64,000 nucleotides of DNA from Streptomyces sp. NK08204 (GTDB lineage Bacteria > Actinomycetota > Actinomycetes > Streptomycetales > Streptomycetaceae), in assembly GCF_020400585.1 (NCBI RefSeq), contig NZ_JAINVF010000025.1:1-64000 (forward strand), in the 5' to 3' direction. Of the stretch, positions 19,572-27,103 are shown piece by piece. A model generated the notes under the pieces. That model ran no database searches, was not told the origin of the DNA, and worked only from the letters and a program-made list of their open reading frames with translations. Within the stretch, counting starts at the first letter, position 1; every line of letters starts with the position of its first letter. The translations under genes were made by a program, and so were the position numbers.

Positions 19572-20165
19572 TCAGGCGGGCGAGCCGAGCAGTGGGATCT
19601 TCGGGACCGCGGTCGCCCGATGGGTCAGCACCGGGAGCAGATCGGCGACGCGATGCGGGCGGTGCGCGAAGATGCCGGGGGGCGCCGGGGCCAGGGGGAC
19701 CAGGAGGTCGGTGGCGGCCGGATGTCCTTCCGCGCCGTCGGCGGCGCAGTCCCCGTGCAGCCACAGGGTGAGCATGTACAGCCCGGGCACGGACAGCAGG
19801 CGCGGCTGGTACGGCTGTTGCAGCCCCTCGGCCTGCTGCAGCGCACGCTCCGTCGACGTGATGTACGGCCCCTCGAAGAAGTGCGAGAAGGCCCAGCCGT
19901 CGGGCGTCAGCATGGTCTCGGCCGCGGCCACCGCGCGGTCCCCGCAGTGGATCAAGAAGCGCCAGCCGGCCAGCCGGGTCGCGGACAGACCCTGCGCGCT
20001 GATCCGGTCCAACACGTGGACGGGCAGCGAGAGTTCGGGCGTCACTGGGCCGTGGGCGGCGCGCAGGGAGGGCGTCTTGGCCTCGCGCACCGCGGTCGGG
20101 GAACCGAGGGCGGTGAGGACGGAGCGCAGGGCGGGCGCGGGGGCAGGGGGAAGGTGGAGCGGCAT
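19572..20165 (-). CDS. Conserved-looking hypothetical protein
   Basis: I do not recognise a family for this 197-residue protein. It has no signal peptide or membrane helix, is Pro/Ala-rich at both ends, and has a central globular part (RLAGWRFLIHCGDRAVAAAETMLTPDGWAFSHFFEGPYI) followed by a hydrophobic strand (GLYMLTLWLHGD). Codon use is like the neighbours. ATG 20165 is the first start of the frame. It is divergent from the glutamate-cysteine ligase-like gene across 581 nt, and a hairpin follows it. Confidence 0.75.
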   Translation of the reverse strand: MPLHLPPAPAPALRSVLTALGSPTAVREAKTPSLRAAHGPVTPELSLPVHVLDRISAQGLSATRLAGWRFLIHCGDRAVAAAETMLTPDGWAFSHFFEGPYITSTERALQQAEGLQQPYQPRLLSVPGLYMLTLWLHGDCAADGAEGHPAATDLLVPLAPAPPGIFAHRPHRVADLLPVLTHRATAVPKIPLLGSPA

Positions 20166-20746
20166 GTGGGTCGCCTCTCATTCGACAGGCGCGGCGGCGC
20201 GAGGAGGGTGGGGCGGACAGCGCTGTCTGCTCACTGATGGCGAGAGTGGTGGTGCCCGTTCGACGAACGAGGGTGCGGTGCCGAGACCTCCCGACCGTCA
20301 GTCACCTCGACGGCAGGATCACGGGAAGGCCCAGGACCGGGGCGTCCACCTTACGCCTTGTTCACCGAGTTTATACGACCAGTGTTCAGGTGGAGTTTCG
20401 CCTATCCGATTGCGGTGAGGCGGACAAGGCGCTATTGGGTCGCCGTTCAGCTGCCGATACGCGGGAATCCTCCCGGTTTTCCGCCGGGTGTGCCGCGCTG
20501 ACCTCGAAATACCGCGCGGTTGCGGTCGGCCGAATGTCGTCGGCGTTTTTCACGAGGCTCCCAGGGAACCCGACAGTGCGCACTGCTGCATGCCCCGTGA
20601 ATGTGCCGCTGGGCACATTCCGACAGCGTAGCGGGCGCCGGTACCAGCAGGGGCGTTATCAATGGCTTCGACTGGGCATCATCCCACCTGACCCGGGACC
20701 CCGGCGGCCGGATGAACGGCCCGCCCATCCGAGGAGGGACACTTCG
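20166..20746. promoter_or_regulatory. Long divergent intergenic region
   Basis: No coding sequence is supported in these 581 nt. The DNA is less GC-rich than its surroundings, with a TTTATAC-like segment near 20372, so promoters for one or both flanking genes probably sit here. A perfect inverted repeat at 20599-20620 is described separately. The lower-GC stretch suggests regulation rather than a lost gene. Confidence 0.45.
20599..20620. promoter_or_regulatory. Inverted repeat upstream of the glutamate-cysteine ligase-like gene
   Basis: GAATGTGCC and GGCACATTC form perfect 9-bp arms around a 4-nt centre, 126 nt before ATG 20747. The size and symmetry suit a dimeric regulator, and a transcript hairpin is the alternative reading. 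Confidence 0.5.
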
Positions 20747-22264
20747 ATGGGGGAGAAGGTCGTGGCGGGGCAGTTTGAACTGTCTGATCGCCGGCGCTAC
20801 CGCGAAAAGCTCCACATGTGCCTGGCGGGACTGGAGCGGCTACTGGTCGAGAAGCGATTCGACCGTCCCAAGAACCTCATGGGGCTGGAGATCGAACTGA
20901 ATCTGGCCGGGCCCGACGGCTTGCCGAAAATGCTGAACGGTCAAGTACTCGAGCGGATCGCGAGCCGCGACTTCCAGACCGAACTCGCCATGTTCAACCT
21001 GGAAGTGAACATAGCGCCCCACCGGCTGGGTGGGCGGGTATTCGACCGGCTCGCCGAGGAACTGCGCACTGCCCTGGCGTATGCGGACCGCAAGGCCGCC
21101 GAGGTGGCGGCCGGCATCGTCATGATCGGCATCCTGCCCACCCTGGAGCGGGACGACCTGGTCTCCTCCAACCTCTCCGAGGTCGACCGCTACACCCTGC
21201 TCAATGATCAGATCGTGGCCGCACGCGGCGAGGACTTCCTGCTCGACATCGACGGCATCGAGCACCTCACCTGCACCTCGAGGTCCATCGTCCCCGAGGC
21301 CGCATGCACCTCCGTACAGCTGCACCTCCAGGTCACCCCGGCCCGGTTCGCCGACGTGTGGAACGCGGCCCAGGTGGCGTGCGCGGCGCAGATCGCCCTC
21401 GGCGCCAACTCGCCGTTCCTCTTCGGACACGAACTGTGGCGAGAGTCCCGGCCGCCGCTTTTCCAGCAGTCGACCGACACGCGCCCGCCGGAGCTCCAGG
21501 CACAGGGGGTACGGCCGCGGACCTGGTTCGGCGAGCGCTGGATCTCCTCCGCGTACGACCTGTTCGAGGAGAACCTGCGCTTCTTCCCGGCGCTGCTGCC
21601 GATCTGCGACGGCGAGGATCCGCTGGAGGTGCTCGACGCCGGGGGCGTACCGCGCCTTGCGGAGCTCGTCCTGCACAACGGCACGGTGTACCGCTGGAAC
21701 CGGCCGGTGTACGGCATCGCGGACGGCGTTCCCCATCTGCGCGTGGAGAACCGGGTGCTGCCGGCCGGCCCCACCATCACCGACGTGATCGCCAACGCGG
21801 CCTTCTACTACGGTCTGGTGCGGATGCTCGCCGACGAGTCACGTCCGGTGTGGACCCGGCTGCCTTTCGCAGCGGCCGAGGCGAATTTCGATGCCGCGTG
21901 CCGGTACGGCATCGACGCACGGTTCGTCTGGCCGCGCAGGGGGCGGTACGGCGGCACGTGCGAGGTCGACGCCGTCACGCTGGTCCGCGACGAGCTGCTG
22001 CCGCTGGCCTCCGCGGGGCTGGACGCGTGGGGGGTCGAGGCCGCCGACCGGGACCTTTACCTCGGCGTGATCGAGGAACGCTGCCGACGCCGGGTCAACG
22101 GAGCGTCCTGGCAGGCGGCCACCTTCCACCGCGCCCTGGAACAGGGCCTGCCTCGCGAGTCGGCCCTGGCCGCGACGACCCGCCGCTACGCCGAACTGAT
22201 GCACGCGGGCGAGCCGGTACACACCTGGCCGGTGGGTCTGCCTGAGCCTGTGCCGCTCGGGTGA
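20747..22264 (+). CDS. Glutamate-cysteine ligase family (GCS2-like) enzyme
   Basis: The 505-residue protein resembles the GCS2/carboxylate-amine ligase group: GLEIELNLAG (metal/ATP acidic motif) near residue 45, NLEVNIAPH, SVQLHLQV and ANSPFLFGHELWRESR. Such enzymes join glutamate to an amine using ATP. Because Streptomyces make mycothiol rather than glutathione, the substrate is open; a gamma-glutamyl amide is an inference. ATG 20747 follows GAGGAGGG (20731-20738). The gene stands alone with a long regulatory region in front. Confidence 0.87.
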   Translation: MGEKVVAGQFELSDRRRYREKLHMCLAGLERLLVEKRFDRPKNLMGLEIELNLAGPDGLPKMLNGQVLERIASRDFQTELAMFNLEVNIAPHRLGGRVFDRLAEELRTALAYADRKAAEVAAGIVMIGILPTLERDDLVSSNLSEVDRYTLLNDQIVAARGEDFLLDIDGIEHLTCTSRSIVPEAACTSVQLHLQVTPARFADVWNAAQVACAAQIALGANSPFLFGHELWRESRPPLFQQSTDTRPPELQAQGVRPRTWFGERWISSAYDLFEENLRFFPALLPICDGEDPLEVLDAGGVPRLAELVLHNGTVYRWNRPVYGIADGVPHLRVENRVLPAGPTITDVIANAAFYYGLVRMLADESRPVWTRLPFAAAEANFDAACRYGIDARFVWPRRGRYGGTCEVDAVTLVRDELLPLASAGLDAWGVEAADRDLYLGVIEERCRRRVNGASWQAATFHRALEQGLPRESALAATTRRYAELMHAGEPVHTWPVGLPEPVPLG

Positions 22265-22841
22265 GTGCGGCGGCTCAGAGTGCCGCGGGCGGAGCCCGGG
22301 GTTTGAAACGGAGGGGGTGAGGGCCGGCGGGTTCTGAGGCGGCGGGGTGAGGGGGCCGGAGGGGTGAGCGGTGAGCGCCGGAGGCCTGAGCGCCGTGATG
22401 ACCGCCGGCTCGCGCCGTAGTGCCGGGTGCCCGGCGCCGTCGCGGCGCAGAACACAGGGGTGGTGGAGAGGAAGGGGTGGCGGCGACCACGGCGCGCGGA
22501 GAAGAGAGGGAGGGGGCCGCGGGGAAAGAGGCGGCGGAGAAGCCGTTCACGGCCGCCTCGATCCACAGGTTCGCTCTCGGTCCTCGACGAGCTTCCACAT
22601 GCCTCCCGCCCGAGCCGTCCTCCCGCACCGGCCCACGTGCCCACCGCCCCTGCCTTCTCCTTCCGAACGCCTCTCCCTACGTCACCTCGCGCCCCCGGCG
22701 CGCCCCGCCAGCCTCGCCCCGTCCGGCGCACGACTGCTTCCCTTCCCGCGCCCCACCAGCCCGGTGCAGGGTCGCCCGTGTCGGTTCTGCGATCCTTGCG
22801 GGCGTAGGTGGGCTGTCGGCTGTGTGTGGCTGGAGGGCGGA
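22265..22841. other. G-rich intergenic stretch, no gene supported
   Basis: The region is full of GGTGAG/GGGGTGAG-like units at 22310-22380, followed by purine-rich DNA to about 22530 and pyrimidine-rich DNA to 22780. Long frames cross it, but their products are low-complexity Arg/Pro/Gly and resemble no protein. The G-runs could form quadruplex structures. The region may hold the promoter of the next gene. Confidence 0.4.
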
Positions 22842-23648
22842 GTGCCGGTGGAGGCTGACTCGGTGGCTGATTCCTTGGCGGGGGAGCGGGAGCCGCGGCG
22901 GATTCTGCGGGACGAGACGCTGCTGGTGCTCGGGGTCTCGCTGGGGGCGAGCGGGGTGTCCGCGCTCATCAGCTTCATCGGTTCGGTCACCAAGCCCGGC
23001 GGCCTCAAGGACCAGGCCGCCACCCTGAACGCCTCGGCCGCGCCCGGCCGTCCCTGGCTGGACCTCGCCTGGCAGCTCTTCGGCATCGCCACCGCGCTGG
23101 TCCCCGTGGCCCTCGTCGCCCATCTGCTGCTGCGCGAGGGCCAGAGCCTGCGCACGCTGGGCTTCGACCGCACCAGCCCCAGGTTCGACCTCGCCCGGGG
23201 AGCCGGGATCGCGGCCGTGATCGGCAGCACCGGCATCGCCTTCTACCTCGCCGCCCGCGGCCTCGGCTTCAACCTCACCGTCGTGCCCGAGGCGCTGCCC
23301 GGCGTGTGGTGGAAGTACCCCGTTCTGGTCCTGAGCGCGCTGCAGAACGCGATCCTCGAAGAGGTGATCGTCGTCGGCTATCTGCTGCGTCGGCTCGGGC
23401 AGTTGGGCTGGACCCCGGGGACCGCGCTGATGGCCAGCGCGGTCCTGCGCGGCTCGTACCACCTGTACCAGGGCGTCGGCGGCTTCGTCGGCAACGTGGT
23501 GATGGGCGTCGTCTTCGTCTGGCTGTACCGCCGCTGGGGCCGGGTCGGCCCCCTCGTCGTCGCGCACTCCCTGCTCGATATCGGCGCCTTCGTCGGCTAC
23601 GCCCTGCTCGCGGGCAAAGTGGGGTGGCTGCCCACACCCGCGCACTGA
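22842..23648 (+). CDS. CPBP family intramembrane protease-like protein
   Basis: This 268-residue membrane protein has seven or so hydrophobic segments and the CPBP/Abi motifs: EEVIVVGYLLRRL (glutamate pair), LRGSYHLYQG (histidine) and a third motif around AHSLLDIGAF. These residues form the active site of type II CAAX-prenyl-endopeptidase relatives. The substrate is unknown, and roles in bacteriocin self-protection are known only for some members. GTG 22842 or 22848 is possible after GGAGGG at 22832-22837; 22848 has the better spacing. Confidence 0.85.
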   Translation: MPVEADSVADSLAGEREPRRILRDETLLVLGVSLGASGVSALISFIGSVTKPGGLKDQAATLNASAAPGRPWLDLAWQLFGIATALVPVALVAHLLLREGQSLRTLGFDRTSPRFDLARGAGIAAVIGSTGIAFYLAARGLGFNLTVVPEALPGVWWKYPVLVLSALQNAILEEVIVVGYLLRRLGQLGWTPGTALMASAVLRGSYHLYQGVGGFVGNVVMGVVFVWLYRRWGRVGPLVVAHSLLDIGAFVGYALLAGKVGWLPTPAH

Positions 23649-23685
23649 GCCGCCCAGCCCCTCGAGGCGCCGCTCGGGTCGCGGT

Positions 23686-24498
23686 TCAGGACAGCAGCCG
23701 GCCCTCGATGGTCGTGACCGCGCGGCCGGTCAGGAGCGTGCGTTCGCCGCGCAGGACCGTGCGGACGAGGCCCGTGCGGCGGGACGCCTGGAGCCCGATG
23801 AGGTCCTCGCGGCCGAGGCGGGCGGACCAGTGCGGGGCGAGCGCGGTGTGGGCGCTGCCGGTGACCGGGTCCTCGTCGATGCCGACGTTCGGGAAGAAAC
23901 AGCGGGAGACGAAGTCGTAGCCCCGGGAGGGGGCGTCGGCGCGGGCGGTGGCGATGATGCCCCGTGAGGAGTACGCGGCCAGGGACTTGTGGTCCGGGGT
24001 GAGGCCGAGCACCGTCGTCTCGTCGGCCAGTTCCACGAGCAGGTCGCCGACGCTCGGTCCGGTGTCGAAGGCGGCGACCGGCTCGGCGCCCAGCGCTTCG
24101 GCGACACCGGCCGGGACCTCCACGGGCGTGAGCGGGGCGGTCGGGAAGTCGAGGGTGATCGAACCGTCCGCGTCCGGCGTGGCGATGAGCACGCCGCTGC
24201 GGGTGGCGAACCGCACCGGCCCCTTGTGGGCTCCGCTGGTGTGCAGGACGTGCGCGGTGGCGAGCGTGGCGTGGCCGCACATCGCGACCTCGGCGACCGG
24301 CGTGAACCAGCGAAGCGCCCAGTCGGCGTCACCGCCCTCGGGGAGCCGGTGCGCGAACGCGGTCTCGGCATGGTTCACCTCCATGGCGACGTTCTGGAGC
24401 CAGTCGTCGTCCGGGAACCCGTCGTCCAGGAGCAGGACTCCGGCCGGGTTGCCGGCGAAGGGGCGGTCGGTGAAGGCGTCGACGATTCGGATACGCAT
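23686..24498 (-). CDS. PhzF family isomerase-like protein
   Basis: A 270-residue two-lobed epimerase/isomerase of the PhzF fold. It carries DAFTDRPFAGNPAGV at the start, the catalytic-glutamate segment NHAETAFAH, the VAMCGHATLATAHVL loop, and the second-lobe DPVTGSAHTALAPHW loop that forms the diaminopimelate-epimerase-like active site. Real substrates of most PhzF homologues are unknown, and no phenazine genes are nearby, so phenazine synthesis should not be inferred. ATG 24498 is the natural start. Confidence 0.92.
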   Translation of the reverse strand: MRIRIVDAFTDRPFAGNPAGVLLLDDGFPDDDWLQNVAMEVNHAETAFAHRLPEGGDADWALRWFTPVAEVAMCGHATLATAHVLHTSGAHKGPVRFATRSGVLIATPDADGSITLDFPTAPLTPVEVPAGVAEALGAEPVAAFDTGPSVGDLLVELADETTVLGLTPDHKSLAAYSSRGIIATARADAPSRGYDFVSRCFFPNVGIDEDPVTGSAHTALAPHWSARLGREDLIGLQASRRTGLVRTVLRGERTLLTGRAVTTIEGRLLS

Positions 24499-24663
24499 GG
24501 CGCCGACGCTAGAGCCGCGACGAGCCGTGGGGCCAAGGCCAATTCACGACTGCTGGACCGGCCTGGACCGGCCTGGACCGGCACACGGACCTCCGCTCCC
24601 GGGTGTCCGCAGCTGGTCAGGGGGCCTGGGTTCCGATGCGGTCCGTAGCGAAGGATGTGCGCC

Positions 24664-25113
24664 ATGTACGAGACCTTCCGCTACCGCTCCATCCACGCCG
24701 GCGTGGGTTTCGCCGCAGACCTGCGCGCTGACGCGTACGAGACGGACGGGCCCCCGCCCCCGCCCGCCCTCCTCATCTACCGCTCGCTGTACCTGCGGCT
24801 GCCTCCGGGCCGAACTCCGTACTGGCTGGAGGCGGCCTGGCTCGCCTTCGGGGCTTCCCTGCATGCCAGACACCTGGTCGACGGCCGGACCCTGGTCCTC
24901 GACGTCGATGCCTTCACGTACCCGGGCGCCGACTTCCGCGCTGAGGTCGCTGCCCTCGCCATCGACGGATGGATCCACCGTCGCTTCAGGCTTGCCCCGT
25001 GCAGTGCCTCGGTCACGTACGACAGACCCTCCCACCGCTTCACCTTCGCCTGGCCGGGCTCGACCGTCCCCTTCGCGGACGAGCTCCCGCCACCGCCACC
25101 AGACCACGCGTGA
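24664..25113 (+). CDS. Hypothetical protein
   Basis: A 149-residue protein of unknown family. It starts MYETFRYRSIHAGVG and contains beta-rich segments (LLIYRSLYLRLPPG, RTLVLDVDAFTYPGADFRAEVAALAIDGWI), ending in a Pro-rich tail. No membrane segment or signal peptide is seen. ATG 24664 follows AAGGA with 8-nt spacing; ATG 24655 is in frame but overlaps the ribosome site. It ends 27 nt before the left end of the Tn7-like element, so its terminator may have been displaced by the insertion. Confidence 0.8.
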   Translation: MYETFRYRSIHAGVGFAADLRADAYETDGPPPPPALLIYRSLYLRLPPGRTPYWLEAAWLAFGASLHARHLVDGRTLVLDVDAFTYPGADFRAEVAALAIDGWIHRRFRLAPCSASVTYDRPSHRFTFAWPGSTVPFADELPPPPPDHA

Positions 25114-25139
25114 GTTGCCAACCGCTGGCGAGCGTTCCC

Positions 25140-25185
25140 TGTCCTGTGACAGTGAACCTTGACCGATTGCCACTGAAGTTTGACC
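25140..25185 (+). repeat. Left terminal inverted repeat of the Tn7-like element
   Basis: Bases 1-13 of the end are identical to the right end, bases 14-25 are 7/12 identical, and bases 26-46 are 20/21 identical. Two related units ending in TTGACC or TTTGACC lie in tandem (25145-25164 and 25165-25185), like transposase binding sites. Confidence 0.9.
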
Positions 25186-25198
25186 GCCTGGAGGCGCT

Positions 25199-26050
25199 TT
25201 ACCGGCGGACCGCCGAGATCAGGCCGCCGGGCCGCTCCTCGCGCTGCGGCGGGGTGCTGATCGGGCGGCCGTAGGCGGCAGCGCGCTCGCGCAGGGTGTG
25301 ACTGTCAGCCTCCCAGCCGTGCCCGGCCAGCCAGCCCACCGGGTCGTAGGGCATCTCCGAGACCCACATGGACGCCGCCGATCCCGGCACGGCATCCGCG
25401 CCGAAGCGCTCGATCACGCCGCGCGAGCCCAACGTCAGCCCCATCCGACTGCCTGCCGCCGACAGCGTGCTGATCCGGGCCAGCAGCAGCTCCACCGCGT
25501 CCTCGGGCAGATAGATCAGCAGTCCCTCGGCGATCCACACGGTCGGCATCGCTGGGTCGTGCCCTGCGGCGGCCAGCGCGCCTGGCCAGTCCTCACGCAG
25601 ATCCACCGCGACGGTGATCCGCTCGCAGCGTGCGACGGCCCGCTCCTGGCGCAGCACCGAAGCCTTGAAGTCCAGTGGCGCGGCGGTGTCGACCTCGAAC
25701 AGTCGGGTGCCCTCTGGCCAGTCGATTCGGAAGGCCCGGCTGTCCATGCCGGCGCCGAGCAACACGACCTGCCGGACCCCGGACGCGGAGGCCTGCTGCA
25801 ACAGGTCATCGAGGAACTTCGTCCTGATGACGATGGAGAAAGACACGGCCAGTCGGCGGCGGCGCGCGGCCTCGTCATCGGGCAGCGGCGGCGAGGAGGG
25901 CCATAGGCCGCCAGCGGTGGCGAAGGCCTGTGCCAGTGGGTCGCGGAACAGGGCGTTCTCCCGCTCGGTCTCCAGCGCCCGCACCCTGGCCACCCCCACC
26001 GCCGTGGCCCACACTCCCGACGGCTGCACCCGCTCCTGCTCATCAGTCAC
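25199..26050 (-). CDS. Class I SAM-dependent methyltransferase, leucine-carboxyl-methyltransferase-like
   Basis: A 283-residue methyltransferase of the group annotated as TIGR00027/LCM-like proteins, common in actinobacteria. VVLLGAGMDSRAFRIDWPEGTRLFEVDTAAPLDFK holds the SAM-binding glycine loop and the acidic residue that follows. WIAEGLLIYLPEDAVELLL is the other family hallmark. The acceptor is unknown; many relatives act on small acidic metabolites. GTG 26050 overlaps the stop of the upstream zinc-knuckle ORF by 4 nt, so it is translationally coupled. Its stop lies 14 nt inside the left inverted repeat, which makes it transposon cargo. Confidence 0.88.
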   Translation of the reverse strand: MTDEQERVQPSGVWATAVGVARVRALETERENALFRDPLAQAFATAGGLWPSSPPLPDDEAARRRRLAVSFSIVIRTKFLDDLLQQASASGVRQVVLLGAGMDSRAFRIDWPEGTRLFEVDTAAPLDFKASVLRQERAVARCERITVAVDLREDWPGALAAAGHDPAMPTVWIAEGLLIYLPEDAVELLLARISTLSAAGSRMGLTLGSRGVIERFGADAVPGSAASMWVSEMPYDPVGWLAGHGWEADSHTLRERAAAYGRPISTPPQREERPGGLISAVRR

Positions 26051-26400
26051 CGCGCCAGCCTAGAAGGCTGCTGCGCCTTCCGCTGCCGGTATGCCTTCTG
26101 GCGGCAGCGCTGTGAGCACGTCCGGCGTTGTTGCTGGCAGCGCCCTGCTGGTAGTGGTCCTCCGCAGGTCTCGCAGGGTCTCGTTGATGCCGTGGGGGCT
26201 GGTTCGGGTGGCTGGGGTGGTGGTGCGGGCTGTGGTGTCGGCGATGTGACCGGCGGTGGAGAAGGTGGGTTCGCGGGAGGCTGCCTGAGCTGTTGGCGAC
26301 GTGCTCGCTGGCGGCATCGGTCTGAGCATGTCAGGTCGATGATGTTCATGCGGGCCACCACCGGCAGCCCGAGGAAACGGGCGAACTCGGCCGCGATCAT
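26047..26400 (-). CDS. Zinc-knuckle ORF coupled to the methyltransferase
   Basis: A 117-residue frame from ATG 26400. It opens AEFARFLGLPVVARMNIIDL, has a CSDRCRQRARRQQ motif, a Pro-rich linker (about residues 45-72), and ends with CETCGGPLPAG and a second CSQRCRQKAYRQR motif. The second half looks like the treble-clef zinc motif found at C-termini of many Streptomyces DNA-related proteins. The first CSDRC copy has lost its partner CxxC, so the gene may be the tail of a longer protein joined after a deletion. Its stop overlaps the methyltransferase start, which supports real translation. Confidence 0.5.
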   Translation of the reverse strand: MIAAEFARFLGLPVVARMNIIDLTCSDRCRQRARRQQLRQPPANPPSPPPVTSPTPQPAPPPQPPEPAPTASTRPCETCGGPLPAGRCQQQRRTCSQRCRQKAYRQRKAQQPSRLAR

Positions 26401-26429
26401 GCGGGGTGTCGCGGCGGGCGGTCGGGCGT

Positions 26430-26921
26430 CCCGATCGGGTCCGCCGGTAGCGGGCCAGCCAGCGCATGTTCGCCATGAACACCGGCTTGGGCGTGCCCAT
26501 CCACGCAAACTCCCAGCCCACCGCCAGACAGGCCCGACGCGTCGCCGTGAACGCTTCCCCCGGTCCGCTCGTCCAGCCGGTCCGCGGACCGGACATCGAC
26601 CACCCTGGCCCGCCCGTCAGCGAGGCGTACGAAGTAGTCAGGCGCATGGCGACGCTGTTCCTGACCGTCCTGCCAGTGCAGCCAGAAGGGCTGTGAGGCG
26701 ATCTCGACCACCTCCGGATCACGGTCCAGCAAGATCAGGCAGTCCCGCTCCAGCCACGACTCGTAGCCCAACCGGCTGAACGCCCTCGAACCGCGTACTC
26801 CACAACTGGCCCAACGGCCCGCGGCAACGCTCACCAGACTCAAGAAAGTCCAGTTCAAAGGCGGATAACGACGGATCTCCGTACGCCTGAGCCGGTGCCC
26901 CCACCAGACCTCCAACCGCAA
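26430..26921 (-). pseudogene. TnsA-like transposase endonuclease remnant, frameshifted and truncated
   Basis: Reading leftward from about 26921, the frame gives WTFLSLVSVAAGRWASC, LGYESWLERDCLILLDRDPEV and HAPDYFVRLADGRARVVDVR. These are the conserved core of actinobacterial TnsA-like heteromeric transposase endonucleases, including the D and K/R-type nuclease residues. At a run of five C on the plus strand (26557-26561) the similarity jumps to another frame (EAFTATRRACLAVGWEFAWMGTPKPVFMANMRWLARYR). It then ends near 26440, where unrelated sequence takes over. One frameshift plus loss of the C-terminal part make it non-functional unless the frameshift is a sequencing error. Confidence 0.75.
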
Positions 26922-26922
26922 C

Positions 26923-26999
26923 GGTCAAAGGTCGGTGGCAGGAACGTACCGGTGGTCAAAGTTCAGTGGCAATCGAACGAGATTCGCTGTCACAGGACA
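26923..26999 (-). repeat. Right end of the Tn7-like element with extra binding-site repeat
   Basis: The terminal inverted repeat occupies 26954-26999. A further TGCCAC..GA..CTTTGACC unit (26923-26940) repeats the inner half of the terminal repeat (26954-26971). Iterated short repeats at each end are the arrangement seen for TnsB-type transposases. Confidence 0.8.
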
Positions 27000-27033
27000 T
27001 TCCCCCGGGGGGAAGAAGGTTGTCATGCGACTG

Positions 27034-27062
27034 GTCTCGATATATCGTTGAGATATCACGTA
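27034..27062. promoter_or_regulatory. AT-rich dyad upstream of padR, probable operator
   Basis: CTCGATATATCGTTGAGATATCACG lies in GC-rich DNA with GATAT/ATATC half-sites, about 45-65 nt before the PadR start. PadR regulators bind ATAT-type dyads, so this fits autoregulation. The transposon right end is only 35-40 bp upstream. Confidence 0.6.
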
Positions 27063-27103
27063 AAGATCGCGATTGATAAGCGACAGGTCAACGAGGGGAT
27101 GGG

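Larger units (their letters stand above)
25140..26999. mobile_element. Small Tn7-like transposon with methyltransferase cargo
   Basis: The 1860-bp element has ends that begin TGTCCTGTGACAG and finish CTGTCACAGGACA, and is flanked by identical 5-bp TTCCC (25135-25139 and 27000-27004), the duplication size of Tn7/Mu-type transposition. The ends are inverted repeats of about 46 bp (about 40 identical), and further similar repeats lie inside them. Inside, all on the minus strand, are a decayed TnsA-like gene, a small zinc-knuckle ORF and a SAM methyltransferase. No TnsB-, TnsC- or TniQ-like gene is present, so it is non-autonomous and would need helper proteins in trans. The intact duplication argues for fairly recent insertion. 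Confidence 0.9.

Noticed and set aside
22371..22830. N-terminal extension of the CPBP protein
   Set aside because: The frame is open, but the residues are low-complexity Arg/Gly/Ser with no ribosome site; GGAGGG at 22832 supports a start at 22842 or 22848.
23686..24498. Phenazine biosynthesis gene
   Set aside because: PhzF-type fold only; no phzB/C/D/E/G neighbours.
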